NCBI GenBank assembly: GCA_050010035.1
Contig: JBEKLU010000001.1
Coordinates: 1 to 64,000 of the forward strand
Direction: 5' to 3'
Source: Roseiarcus sp050010035
GTDB taxonomy: Bacteria > Pseudomonadota > Alphaproteobacteria > Rhizobiales > Beijerinckiaceae
DNA: 64,000 nt
The position numbers and the translations under genes were made by a program. Below the pieces are notes generated by a model. The model was given only the letters and a program-made list of their open reading frames with translations, was not told the DNA's origin and did no database searches. Positions 35,285 through 43,497 of this stretch are shown here, one piece after another; the stretch's first letter is position 1; each line of letters starts with the position of its first letter.

Positions 35285-35616
35285 CGAAGAGACATTCGCA
35301 CCACAAATCTGCACGCGATAAGTGGCTGATATGTCGAACAGCGGGATCACGCGCTCAAAGGCGCGAACGGCGCTTTCGGGCTTGGCGCGCCGCAGGACGA
35401 GCCGAACCGCTGTCGGGATTGCGGTCTTGCCGCAATTCCGGGCCGCCTTCGTCCGCCGCGTCGAAGGCGCGCCGTACGCGGAGGTGTCCTTTCCGGCGGC
35501 ACGAATCCGAGCAAAGGGTCGCGATCGCTTCGATCCTGAGCGCAGGCTCTTGCGGCTTGGACTGCCGAATGGAACATTGGCGGCCGCCGATTCCCGGAGT
35601 TCGTCGCAGGACAGAC
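35221..35616. other. intergenic region after the ABC-F gene
   Basis: About 395 bases without a gene I can support. The first 64 bases belong to the direct repeat. Frames through the rest are open but show no family match, and I see no clear promoter. Confidence 0.5.
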
Positions 35617-36285
35617 ATGGCGGAAAAAATCATGCGTGACGTTCGAGGCGCGATCAATTCGAGATTGACCCGTCGTGTCTTCCTCGCCGGCGTTCTCGCT
35701 TTTCCAGCCGGATGCAACGCCCCCGGGACCGGCTGGGTGAACGCCGGCGCCAACTATGGCCCCGTGACCAACGAGCCGTTTCCAATCGACGGCATCGACC
35801 TCGGCGCGCGCAGTCCAGAATTGTTTCGACAGGAAGTCGCATTTTCCGGGCCTTATCGACCTGGAACCGTGGTCGTGAACATTGCCGAGCGCAGATTGTA
35901 TCTCGTTCAGGCGGGGGGACGCGCACTTCGCTACGCCGTCGGGGTCGGACGCGAGGAGGCGCTCAATTTCCAAGGCTCGGCGATTATCGGGCGCAAGGCG
36001 GAATGGCCGAGTTGGACGCCGACGGCGACCATGATCAGCGCCATCCCGCGATACGCGGCCTATGCCGGAGGCATGCCGGGCGGACCAGACAATCCCTTGG
36101 GGGCTCGGGCCCTCTATCTCTACCGCGATGGCCAGGATACGCATTTCAGATTGCATGGAACGATGGAGCCGGAGACGATCGGGACGGCCGTCTCCAGCGG
36201 TTGCATCCGCCTCGTCAACCAGGACATCATCGATCTCTACAATCGCGTTCCCGTAGGAGCGCCCGTCGTCGTCTTGCAGAATTAG
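35617..36285 (+). CDS. L,D-transpeptidase (YkuD domain), probable lipoprotein
   Basis: 222 residues from ATG 35617, with AGGA upstream (ATG 35632 is an alternative). The N-terminus is basic with LTRRVFLAGVLAFPAGC, a signal sequence with twin arginines and a lipobox-like Cys, so export and lipidation are likely. The YkuD domain from about 90 has the catalytic pattern H-G-T-M-E...S-S-G-C-I-R near the C-terminus: His in RLHGTMEPE and Cys in SSGCIRLVNQD. It forms 3-3 cross-links in peptidoglycan or attaches lipoproteins to it. It lies inside the segment bounded by the 121-bp direct repeats. Confidence 0.92.
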   Translation: MAEKIMRDVRGAINSRLTRRVFLAGVLAFPAGCNAPGTGWVNAGANYGPVTNEPFPIDGIDLGARSPELFRQEVAFSGPYRPGTVVVNIAERRLYLVQAGGRALRYAVGVGREEALNFQGSAIIGRKAEWPSWTPTATMISAIPRYAAYAGGMPGGPDNPLGARALYLYRDGQDTHFRLHGTMEPETIGTAVSSGCIRLVNQDIIDLYNRVPVGAPVVVLQN

Positions 36286-36310
36286 CGCATGTTGCGTTTA
36301 GGCGTGAGCA

Positions 36311-36428
36311 CCCCTCTCCCCGCGAAGCGGGGAGAGGCAGGGTGAGGGGCCTGGCGGTTGTCCGCTCCGTTGCAGCTAATCGCCCCGCCCCTCATCCCAA
36401 CCTTCTCCCCGCAAGCGGGGAGAAGGGG
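36311..36428. repeat. dispersed palindromic repeat element
   Basis: Two hairpins, CTCTCCCC-GCGAAGC-GGGGAGAG at 36314-36336 and CTTCTCCCC-GCAAGC-GGGGAGAAG at 36402-36425, face each other with GTGAGGGG and CCCCTCAT in between, so the whole unit is roughly a large palindrome. Elements of this design are common between genes in Rhizobiales. Related copies lie at 43265-43456 and about 58708-58797. Confidence 0.8.
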
Positions 36429-36528
36429 CGAAGCGAGTCGAGGCACGAGCAGAACGCTCTAGCGAGCTCGCCGGCGCCTGCGGGGTTCAATCCGGCTGAT
36501 GGCGCGCTGCGACGAGGCGGGCGCCGCG

Positions 36529-36936
36529 TCAACGCTTGTCCGCCGCTCGACGCTCGTCGTCGGTCATCCACTCCGACAGGTCTTGCGGCGGGGGCGGCGG
36601 CGGCTCGGGCGGCGTCGAGGCGTCGAGGCGCGCCGTCTCGGCAGCGAGACGCTCGCGCCAACGTTGCGCGGCTTCACGATCGGTCACGAGATTGCAGAGA
36701 TAGTCGAACGTGCGCTCGGTGTGCAGGCGCACGACGGGCCAATTCCAAGGCCAGACCTCCGCGGCCTGCATCTGCGCCAGCAAATCCTCGAGCCGGTTGG
36801 TGACATGGATTTGCTTGGGAACGTAGACTTCCGGCTTCTTGTGCGCCTCGCCGAACAAGTCGGGCTGCTCCGCCGGGCCGAACAGGTCCGGTTCCGTGGA
36901 AGGAGAGGATTTGCGACGCGATTCGCTGCGGGCCAT
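36529..36936 (-). CDS. conserved hypothetical protein
   Basis: 135 residues from ATG 36936. The N-terminal 40 residues are polar and likely disordered, with two DLFG repeats. The middle reads KQIHVTNRLEDLLAQMQAAEVWPWNWPVVRLHTERTF, and a proline run follows near the C-terminus before DLSEWMTDDERRAADKR. Proteins of this pattern recur in alphaproteobacteria, but I know no function. It is antisense to its neighbours and inside the direct-repeat-bounded segment. Confidence 0.68.
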   Translation of the reverse strand: MARSESRRKSSPSTEPDLFGPAEQPDLFGEAHKKPEVYVPKQIHVTNRLEDLLAQMQAAEVWPWNWPVVRLHTERTFDYLCNLVTDREAAQRWRERLAAETARLDASTPPEPPPPPPQDLSEWMTDDERRAADKR

Positions 36937-37377
36937 GGCCGGCAAGTTAGCATCGCGCCCGGTGCGGGTCACGTCGACGGCGGCCGAGGAGGCCTGGTTC
37001 GAATTGTCGGAGCAGGCGGACGCGACGGCGTGAGGAGCGCGTCTCGTGGTCAAAATCCGATGCTTGGCGCCCGTCCTCGGATGTCGCAGAAGGGTGGAAA
37101 GCGGAATGGCAAGTTAGCGCGATTGCTAGGGCGAACCGGACATTCGCGCTCGCCTAGCGCATCGGCAACGGCCGTTGGAGAGCCACCCAACATCATACGG
37201 CAGGATTGCGCCAAGTCCGGACTTTGGCTGCGTCGCGGGGGACAGCTCCGTTCGACCCATACGAGACCTTCGAACTGCGATCGCGGGCCTGTCGAACTTC
37301 CGGCAGGCAGCGGTCGTCACCGCTCCGCTCAACGTCGACTGTTGCCTTGATTCCACTGGGCACTCGGTCTAGCGTCC
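36937..37377. other. intergenic region holding the second copy of the ABC-F tail
   Basis: About 440 bases without a supported gene. Positions 36977-37097 repeat the ABC-F gene end and its downstream flank. The remaining part, to the start of the STAND regulator, shows only short unconvincing frames and looks like decayed sequence. Confidence 0.5.
36977..37097 (+). repeat. 121-bp direct repeat, right copy
   Basis: Copy of 35164-35284, with about 18 substitutions and no gap. It retains the TGA stop of the ABC-F frame but no coding sequence before it, so it is a fragment left by duplication or recombination. Confidence 0.85.
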
Positions 37378-40239
37378 GTGCCCCTGTTGAAAATGCAGCT
37401 GGAAGATATGCAGTCGGCGGGCGATAAGAATGCGCGGCGGGATGTTCGCTCCGCAACCGCGGACGAAGTGCGATTTGGCGGCTTCCGATATCTTCCCGAT
37501 CAATCGCTTCTGCTGAAGGATGGCAAGCGCGTCCGCATCGGCAGTCGCGCTCTTTGCTTGCTGAAGCTTCTTATTGACAACGCTGGGCAATTCGTCTCCA
37601 ACGACACGCTCATCGCCGGCGCGTGGCCGAACACCCACGTCGACGATACGAACCTCAGAGTGCAGATGACGGCATTGCGCCGGCTGCTGAGCGTCGACGG
37701 CGATTTCATGCGAATTACGAACGCGCCGGGTCGCGGCTATGCGCTGACCATCGTGCCTGACGGATCGGAGGCCAGCGAATGGCTGGCGAAACCTCTCAAG
37801 GAGCCGCTTCCGACAAATTCTTTGCCCGCACAGCTAACGTCCCTGGTTGGCCGCGAAGACGCGGTCGCTACCGTTATAAAGAATTTGTCGGCGCGGCGAT
37901 TTGTCTCCGTTGTGGGTCCCGGCGGCATTGGCAAAACAAGGGTGGCGATTGAAGTCTGCGGTCGATTGATCGACGAGGGCGACCAGCGAATCCATTTCGT
38001 GGATCTTGCTCCTTTGGCGTCTGGCGAATTCGTCGCCACCGCAGTTGCCTCAGCGCTGACGCATGACGACGAGGCCCAGACCTCGCCGTTCGAGAGGATT
38101 GTCCGGGCGCTGCGGCGGAGCCGCGCCGTGCTGGCGCTCGACAATTGCGAGCACGTTCTGGACACGGTCGCCACGCTGTCCGAGGGATTGCTTCGCGCGG
38201 CGCCGGATCTCCGAATACTGGCCACGAGTCGCGAGCCTCTGCTGGTCGATGGCGAAGTCATCGTTCGTTTGGCCGGTCTTGGCGGACCCGGAGACGAAGC
38301 CGGGCCATTGACGCTGGCACAGGCGCTGGCCTTTCCCGCCATCCAGCTCTTCGCGGAGCGCGCAGCGGCCGGTGTCGACAATTTGTCTTTCAAGGACTCG
38401 GATGCGCCGACGCTGGTCGACATATGCCGGCGTCTCGACGGCATTCCACTGGCGATCGAATTGGCGGCGGCGAGAGCGGCCTCGTTGGGCATCCAGGGCG
38501 TTGCAGCGCTTGTCCGCGACCAGACCGCCACGCTTTCGGCGGGACGCAGAACCGCGCCGCCACGACAGCGGACAATGCGGGCCACGCTGGAGTGGAGCTA
38601 CGACAAGCTGTCGAACGAAGAGAAAATGCTGCTCATTCGACTGTCGATATTCCGCTCCATGTTCTCGCTTGCCGGCGCCCAGGCGGTGAGCGCCGCGCCG
38701 CCGGAGCTGACAATCCAACTGCTCTCCGACATGGTCGCAAAATCACTTGTCGTCGTCGATTACCAGCGCGCGGTCACGCGCTTCAGGCTGCTCGAAATAA
38801 CCCGCGGATTCGCCGAGGAGAAACTCAACGACTCGAAAGACAGCGCCGACGTTCGCAGGCGACATGCGGCGCATCTCGTTGCGCTGTTTGCAGGCGAGCG
38901 AACCGGCGTCCGAACCGACCCGTCGACGGATCGCCGCCAGGAATTTCGTTCAAGAGTGGATGACGTGCGATCTGCGATCGGCTGGAGTTTGTCGCCATCG
39001 GGCGATTCACGACTGGGCATCCGTCTCATCATTGATTCAGCGCCCATGTGGATCAGCCTCTCCATTCTCGGAGAATATGTCGCGATCATCGACGGCGCTT
39101 CGGAACGGCTCTGGCAGGACCCTGGCATCGACGCCAAGGACGCGATTTGGCTTGCCCCCAGCCTTCACCTTGCAAAGTACAACGTCGCAGGGGTTTCGGC
39201 CTCGATGGTGCCCATGTTGTCGAAAGCGTTGCGACTCGCTGAGCAACAAGGGGACTACCCATGCCAACTCACATGCTTATGGGGGCTGTTCGGCGCCCGC
39301 CTGACCGAGGCGCGCTACAAGGAAAGCCTCGACTTGGCGCTTCGGTTGGCTGACTTGGCGCCGCACGGGGCCGATTCACTGCACAGCGCGATGAGCCACA
39401 GGGTCGTGGGGCTCGCTTCGTGGCGGAACGGCGATCTGCCGGGGGCTCGGCCGCATGTAGACCTCGCCCTCGCTCCGGTCGATCCAAATCCGAGCTCACC
39501 CGCCAACCAGTCGCTGATCTACAAGCACGAAGTCACAGCCCGCGTCAGCGCGTCAAACTTGCTTTGGCTTACTGGCTTTGCCGATCAGGCTGTCGCGCAG
39601 GCCGCCGACGCAATGGTGCTTGGGCTCGAGCATGACGTCCTCGGCCTCTGCTATGGCCTGGCGCAAGCAATCGTGCCGCTCGCATTCTGGATCGGCGACC
39701 TCGCCCAGGCGCGCGCGCACACGCTGATGCTGATCGACCTTGCAAGCGACAATGGCCTGGTTTTCTGGCTGCAATGGGGGCGCTCATACGAATGCGCGCT
39801 GCGGCGGCTCAGTTCGAACCTCCAGCATGGCGCCGACTTCATCGAAACGAACGCCGCGTCTCTATGTGGGCTGCTCAGACATATCCTCGCGACCATCCTG
39901 CACGATGCGCCTGGACCGATGGCGGACCTTGAACCGCCGCAAATGCATTGGTGCGCGGCCGAGCTATTGCGGGTCCAGGCGCTTGGCTTGCTACAGAAGG
40001 GGCAGAAGCCCGCCGCCGAAAATCAGCTCAAAGAGGCGCTAGATATTTCCCGGTGCCAAGGCGCGTTTGCGTGGGAACTCAGGGCTGCGACCACGTTGGC
40101 GGAATTGTACCTTGCGGAAGGAAAACCAACGACGGCTCACAAACTGCTCGCGCCAACGATAGAGCGAGCGACCGAAGGCTTTGAAACCCGTGATTTCCGC
40201 CAGGCGACCGAGATCATGGCCAGAATAGACGCGGCGTGA
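37378..40239 (+). CDS. STAND-type transcriptional regulator: winged helix, NB-ARC-like ATPase, helical repeats
   Basis: About 953 residues from GTG 37378 (ATG 37393 possible). An N-terminal OmpR-type winged-helix domain (about 33-127: RFGGFRYLPDQSLLLKDGKRV to NAPGRGYAL) is followed by an NTPase with Walker A VVGPGGIGKTR (about 178-188), Walker B AVLALDNCEHVLD and the STAND GxP-like motif LDGIPLAIELAAARA. The C-terminal 350 residues are helical and TPR-like. Such proteins are inducer-gated activators in which nucleotide binding and oligomerisation drive DNA binding. It is convergent with an oxidoreductase gene. Its codon use looks less GC-biased than that of the flanking genes, suggesting recent arrival. 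Confidence 0.88.
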   Translation: MPLLKMQLEDMQSAGDKNARRDVRSATADEVRFGGFRYLPDQSLLLKDGKRVRIGSRALCLLKLLIDNAGQFVSNDTLIAGAWPNTHVDDTNLRVQMTALRRLLSVDGDFMRITNAPGRGYALTIVPDGSEASEWLAKPLKEPLPTNSLPAQLTSLVGREDAVATVIKNLSARRFVSVVGPGGIGKTRVAIEVCGRLIDEGDQRIHFVDLAPLASGEFVATAVASALTHDDEAQTSPFERIVRALRRSRAVLALDNCEHVLDTVATLSEGLLRAAPDLRILATSREPLLVDGEVIVRLAGLGGPGDEAGPLTLAQALAFPAIQLFAERAAAGVDNLSFKDSDAPTLVDICRRLDGIPLAIELAAARAASLGIQGVAALVRDQTATLSAGRRTAPPRQRTMRATLEWSYDKLSNEEKMLLIRLSIFRSMFSLAGAQAVSAAPPELTIQLLSDMVAKSLVVVDYQRAVTRFRLLEITRGFAEEKLNDSKDSADVRRRHAAHLVALFAGERTGVRTDPSTDRRQEFRSRVDDVRSAIGWSLSPSGDSRLGIRLIIDSAPMWISLSILGEYVAIIDGASERLWQDPGIDAKDAIWLAPSLHLAKYNVAGVSASMVPMLSKALRLAEQQGDYPCQLTCLWGLFGARLTEARYKESLDLALRLADLAPHGADSLHSAMSHRVVGLASWRNGDLPGARPHVDLALAPVDPNPSSPANQSLIYKHEVTARVSASNLLWLTGFADQAVAQAADAMVLGLEHDVLGLCYGLAQAIVPLAFWIGDLAQARAHTLMLIDLASDNGLVFWLQWGRSYECALRRLSSNLQHGADFIETNAASLCGLLRHILATILHDAPGPMADLEPPQMHWCAAELLRVQALGLLQKGQKPAAENQLKEALDISRCQGAFAWELRAATTLAELYLAEGKPTTAHKLLAPTIERATEGFETRDFRQATEIMARIDAA

Positions 40240-40292
40240 CCGATGCGAGATTTTATACGATCGCCGGTCATCGCCTCGTACCCGCGAGCAGG

Positions 40293-40916
40293 TCAAGTCG
40301 AGGAAAGCTGAACAAGATTGAGCATCGCCAACGCGCCGCTAGGCGACCGCTGGAGGCGAGCGCCCACCGCCAGCGGGCCGAGATCAACCGCGGCGAATCC
40401 CAAGCAAGAGATGAGCGCGGCGACTTTTCGTTTTGCCCGTTCGTGGTCACCTGAATAAAAGATTACTCTCCTGCCAGCGGCTTCCGTCGGAGGCCGGGCC
40501 AACACGGTTGCAGACAAGGTGTTGAACGCCATCACGACGTGGGCTCCCGGCGTGAGTTCGGCAATTCGCTCACTCCAAGAGAGGCCGCCCGTGTCGGGAG
40601 CAATCGAATCTCGCGCCAAAGACGGATTCGTCGCGTCGATGATGATGCGGCCCTCCCAATCGGGCGCACGCTCCATCATCTCCGGGACACGCGCCCACGG
40701 TATCGCCAAGACGACCATCTCTGGAGCGACGGCCTCCTCCAGCGTCGCGGCTCGGACGGCGGGTCCGAGCTTCCGAGCGACCTCATCGAGGGTCGCTGGC
40801 GCACGGCTGTTGCAGATGACGCAGCGGATGTTGCGACGAGAGAAATGACCAGCGATCGCTTGCCCAAGCGCTCCGGCGCCAACGATCCCGACTTTCTCCT
40901 CTCGCAAGCTGCCCAT
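40293..40916 (-). CDS. NADP oxidoreductase, coenzyme F420-dependent family-like protein
   Basis: 207 residues. The N-terminal Rossmann motif VGIVGAGALGQAIAGHFSRRN binds NAD(P), followed by CNSRAP, the strand end that usually reads the nucleotide phosphate. Further on, AFNTLSATVLARPP and VIFYSGDHERAKRKVAALI match the NADPH-dependent F420 reductase-like group, found in many bacteria that do not make F420. ATG 40916 is favoured by the Rossmann start; the frame runs 24 codons further up. It is divergent from the secreted hydrolase and shares its control region. Confidence 0.85.
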   Translation of the reverse strand: MGSLREEKVGIVGAGALGQAIAGHFSRRNIRCVICNSRAPATLDEVARKLGPAVRAATLEEAVAPEMVVLAIPWARVPEMMERAPDWEGRIIIDATNPSLARDSIAPDTGGLSWSERIAELTPGAHVVMAFNTLSATVLARPPTEAAGRRVIFYSGDHERAKRKVAALISCLGFAAVDLGPLAVGARLQRSPSGALAMLNLVQLSST

Positions 40917-41007
40917 GGGATCAGCACCTTGGCGCGTACTGCGCAGCCGAACGCCGCAGTTACACGCAAACGCCTGAAGCAATAGCATTCGCGATCAAAA
41001 TTGCCGA

Positions 41008-41048
41008 GTAAAACTGTGTAAAACACTGTAAAATGCAAAGTTTTACAC
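41008..41048. promoter_or_regulatory. operator candidate: three GTAAAA repeats at exact 10-bp spacing plus an inverted copy
   Basis: GTAAAAC at 41008-41014, GTAAAAC at 41018-41024 and GTAAAAT at 41028-41034 are phased by one helical turn. GTGTAAAAC (41016-41024) is also mirrored perfectly by GTTTTACAC (41040-41048). The cluster lies between the divergent oxidoreductase (start 40916) and hydrolase (start 41162). Tandem half-sites on one face of DNA are typical for OmpR-type winged-helix proteins, the domain carried by the regulator encoded at 37378. Confidence 0.6.
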
Positions 41049-41161
41049 TGCTTAACTTCAAGTCTTTCCGGCCAAAGAGCATCTTTTTTGAGCAGTCCGC
41101 GATTGGCCTGGCGAACGACGAAACCAAGTCGCGGTTCAAACTGGAAATCAGGGAGATCAAA

Positions 41162-41950
41162 ATGAGCATCCTTTACAAGACCGCTGTGTCGATCGCCGCC
41201 GCAGCCGCAATGGTTGGGGGCCTGGCCACAGCGCAAGCTGCGGGGCCCAGCGGCGTCAAGAACATCGTTCTCGTCCACGGCGGATTCGTGGACGGGTCTG
41301 GATGGGAGGCTGTCTTTCAGATCCTGCACCGGGAGGGGTACGATGTGACGATCGTCCAGAACCCCACCACGTCCCTCAAAGACGACGTGGCGGTGACGAG
41401 GCGCGCTATCGACGCCGCCAAGGGCGATGTGATTCTTGTCGGACACTCGTATGGCGGCGTCGTGATTACCGAAGCCGGCACTGATCCCAAGGTCGCAGGG
41501 CTCGTCTACATTGCCGCCTTCGCCCCGGACGCCGGCGAGTCCGTGTCCAGCCTCATCGCCAACCCGCCACCGGGCGCTCCGGTCCCGCCGATCCTGGCGC
41601 CCGTCGACGGTTTCTTGTTCCTCGACCGCGCCAAGTTCGCAAGCTCGTTCGCAGCCGACGTTCGGCCCGATCTTGCATCATTCATGGCCAACTCTCAGGT
41701 TCCCTGGGGCGTGGCCGCGCTTGACGGCAAGGTCACCGCCCCGGCCTGGAAGGTGAAGCCAACCTGGTATCTTGTCACCACCGAGGACAAGATGATCCCG
41801 CCGCCGGCCCAGCGCAAAATGGCCGAACGCGCCAAGGGTGTGACTGTCGAAGCGGCCGGAAGCCACTCCATCTACGTCTCGAAGCCTGACGTGGTGGCGA
41901 AACTCATCGAGACCGCCGCAACCGACGCGGCTAAGGTCGCAAAGAAATAG
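41162..41950 (+). CDS. secreted alpha/beta hydrolase
   Basis: 262 residues. A signal peptide (MSILYKTAVSIAAAAAMVGG, cleavage likely near AQAAG) leads into an alpha/beta hydrolase fold. The oxyanion-side motif is LVHGGFVDGSGW, the nucleophile serine is in VGHSYGGVV, the acid is probably the Asp in TTEDKMIPP, and the His is in AGSHSIYVSKP. The family resembles small periplasmic esterase-like or haloperoxidase-like hydrolases (RsbQ/salicylate esterase type). The substrate is unknown. GGGAGATCAAA precedes the ATG. It is divergent from the oxidoreductase, with the phased repeats between. Confidence 0.9.
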   Translation: MSILYKTAVSIAAAAAMVGGLATAQAAGPSGVKNIVLVHGGFVDGSGWEAVFQILHREGYDVTIVQNPTTSLKDDVAVTRRAIDAAKGDVILVGHSYGGVVITEAGTDPKVAGLVYIAAFAPDAGESVSSLIANPPPGAPVPPILAPVDGFLFLDRAKFASSFAADVRPDLASFMANSQVPWGVAALDGKVTAPAWKVKPTWYLVTTEDKMIPPPAQRKMAERAKGVTVEAAGSHSIYVSKPDVVAKLIETAATDAAKVAKK

Positions 41951-42044
41951 CGACCGACCACACCGTCGTCAGCGCGGCCGATCATGCGCGCTGACGACGG
42001 CACCCCAGACCACCAAGGAAGTTGGAAAGCAAGGAGCCACGACT

Positions 42045-42158
42045 ATGGCACAAGAACCCAACGGTGGCGGCTCTCCTCAGGGCGGACTGCGGTCCAACCC
42101 GTCGCGAGGGGGTTATGTGAAATTCCACCTTATGAGGTCGAGAGCGCCGGCAATGTAA
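42045..42158 (+). CDS. possible 37-residue ORF
   Basis: ATG 42045 follows a strong AAGGAG nine bases upstream and runs 37 codons to TAA 42156-42158. The product starts MAQEPNGGGSPQGGL and is basic. No family is recognised. It lies 95 bases after the hydrolase and could be a small co-transcribed protein, a gene remnant or chance. Confidence 0.3.
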   Translation: MAQEPNGGGSPQGGLRSNPSRGGYVKFHLMRSRAPAM

Positions 42159-42264
42159 TGTCGGCTTTCGAGAAGCAGCCAGTCCCGACTGAATGACGTT
42201 GATGGGTCGAATCCAGCCCTTCCGGCAGCCTGCTAAGGCGGGCGCCAAGGATAAGGCTTTCCCC

Positions 42265-42732
42265 CTACCTCCCCTTCTCCCACCCGCCGTCCTCGCCCTC
42301 GCGCCAATAGCTCGGCGCGGCGCCGGCGGCCTTGAGGAGGGTCCATTGCCGGCGCGCCTCGGCGCGCATCTCTTCGTCGCGGCCGTCGAACAGCAGGATG
42401 ACGCGCTCGTAGGCGCCGCCCGCCGCGGCTGCAGCGTAGGGCGCGGCGTCGACGCCGGCGAGCAGCACGCGCAAGCTCGCGCCGTTGGGGTTTTCTTCGC
42501 CTGATGTCAGGTACACCGGCTGCGCCTGCGGCTCGCCGTCGCCCGCCGCCCCGTGCGGCAGGAAGCTTTCGTCGGCGTAGGTCCACAGCCGCTCGTTGAG
42601 CGCCTCGACGCGCTCGATCGAGGGCGCCTGGACGACGGCGCGCAGGCCGTGCGCCAGCGCGTCCTCGAGAATTTCCGGTAGCGCCTGATCGATGCGGCGG
42701 CGTTCGAGGTGGTAGAAGCGGAATTCGGTCAT
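42265..42732 (-). CDS. holC: DNA polymerase III subunit chi
   Basis: 155 residues of the HolC family: MTEFRFYHLERRRIDQALPEIL at the N-terminus, ALNERLWTYADESFLPHG in the middle, then PVYLTSGEENPNGA and VILLFDGRDEEMRAEARRQW. Chi links the clamp loader to single-strand binding protein at the replication fork. In many alphaproteobacteria holC follows pepA; here pepA is on the same strand but about 1.4 kb upstream, separated by repeats and a small gene. Confidence 0.92.
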   Translation of the reverse strand: MTEFRFYHLERRRIDQALPEILEDALAHGLRAVVQAPSIERVEALNERLWTYADESFLPHGAAGDGEPQAQPVYLTSGEENPNGASLRVLLAGVDAAPYAAAAAGGAYERVILLFDGRDEEMRAEARRQWTLLKAAGAAPSYWREGEDGGWEKGR

Positions 42733-42741
42733 CGCCGGCGC

Positions 42742-42840
42742 CCGTCATCGCGAGCCCGAACGCAGCGAGGGCGACGCAATCCACAGGCCGCGTCGACCCC
42801 GGCTGGATCGCTTCGTCGCCTGCGCTCCTCGCCATGACGG
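42742..42840. repeat. interspersed palindromic repeat
   Basis: CCGTCATCGCGAGCC at the left pairs imperfectly with GCTCCTCGCCATGACGG at the right, and ACGCAATCCA with TGGATCGCTTCGTCGC inside. This matches the widely seen bacterial intergenic repeat built on CGTCATTGCGAG...GCAATCC. It can fold as one long hairpin and begins 10 bases upstream of the holC start codon. Confidence 0.7.
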
Positions 42841-43497
42841 CTCGAGCCGATCGGGCGGATCATACGGCCTCCGCTCGACGCGGGCGCCGCCCGGGCGCGA
42901 CGAACACGGATCGGCTCCTTGATTGCAACTTCGTCTTTCGGAAAAACGAAAAGCGTGCTACGTTTCTTGTTGTCGCTCCTCGCGATATCCCTCCTGCCGG
43001 CGGCGCCGGGCGGGGGCTTTCGGACGGATTTCGGCGCAAGAAATTTGGAGGAAAGCGGAATTTTCCTTTTTCGGCTCGCAAGCCTTTGATTTTCCACGAA
43101 ACGGACGAAGGAATCTTTGGAAATACTTGCAGAAAAAGGCCGCAAATTTGGAAATGTTTGGCGCGGGTCGGGAAAAGCTTGCGGGGCTCGACGTCCGGCG
43201 AAGCGGGAAAGGCGTCTCGGCGCGCGCGCTTTGGCCTGCCGCGGCCGCAAAATCGAAAGACGCGCTTCCCTTCCCCCCTCGCGGGTGTCAGGCGAACGTT
43301 TCGTTCGCTGAGAGGTGTCATGCGAAGCATGACGGATGAGGGGGGTCGAGCGAAGCGAGACGGCTCCGACCCGCGTCGTCGCAAGCCGTCGCGCTTACGC
43401 GCCACCTCCCTCATCCGACCCTCGCTGACGCGAGGGCCACCTTCCCCCGCGAGGGGGGAAGGGGCGCCCGCCCGTTCGATTTTGTCGACCCGAGCCG
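42841..43497. other. long non-coding stretch between holC and the next gene
   Basis: About 650 bases in which I find no gene with family support. Positions about 42920-43180 are unusually AT-rich for this genome, with runs such as GGAAAAACGAAAAG and GCAAATTTGGAAATG, and could hold promoters or a small RNA. From 43265 it is a repeat element. Frames through the region are open, but their translations are arginine-rich repeat artefacts. Confidence 0.55.
43265..43456. repeat. large palindromic repeat of the CCTTCCCCC family
   Basis: The outer arms CTTCCCTTCCCCCCTCGCGGG and CCCGCGAGGGGGGAAGGGG are inverted copies. Inside, GGATGAGGGG and CCTCCCTCATCC pair again, and GAGCGAAGCGAG and GTCATGCGAAGCATGAC form small hairpins. 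It is a second, longer member of the repeat family seen at 36311-36428. Confidence 0.78.

Noticed and set aside
43265..43456. CRISPR-like array
   Set aside because: The repeats are inverted arms of one palindromic element, without regular direct repeats and spacers. No cas genes are present.
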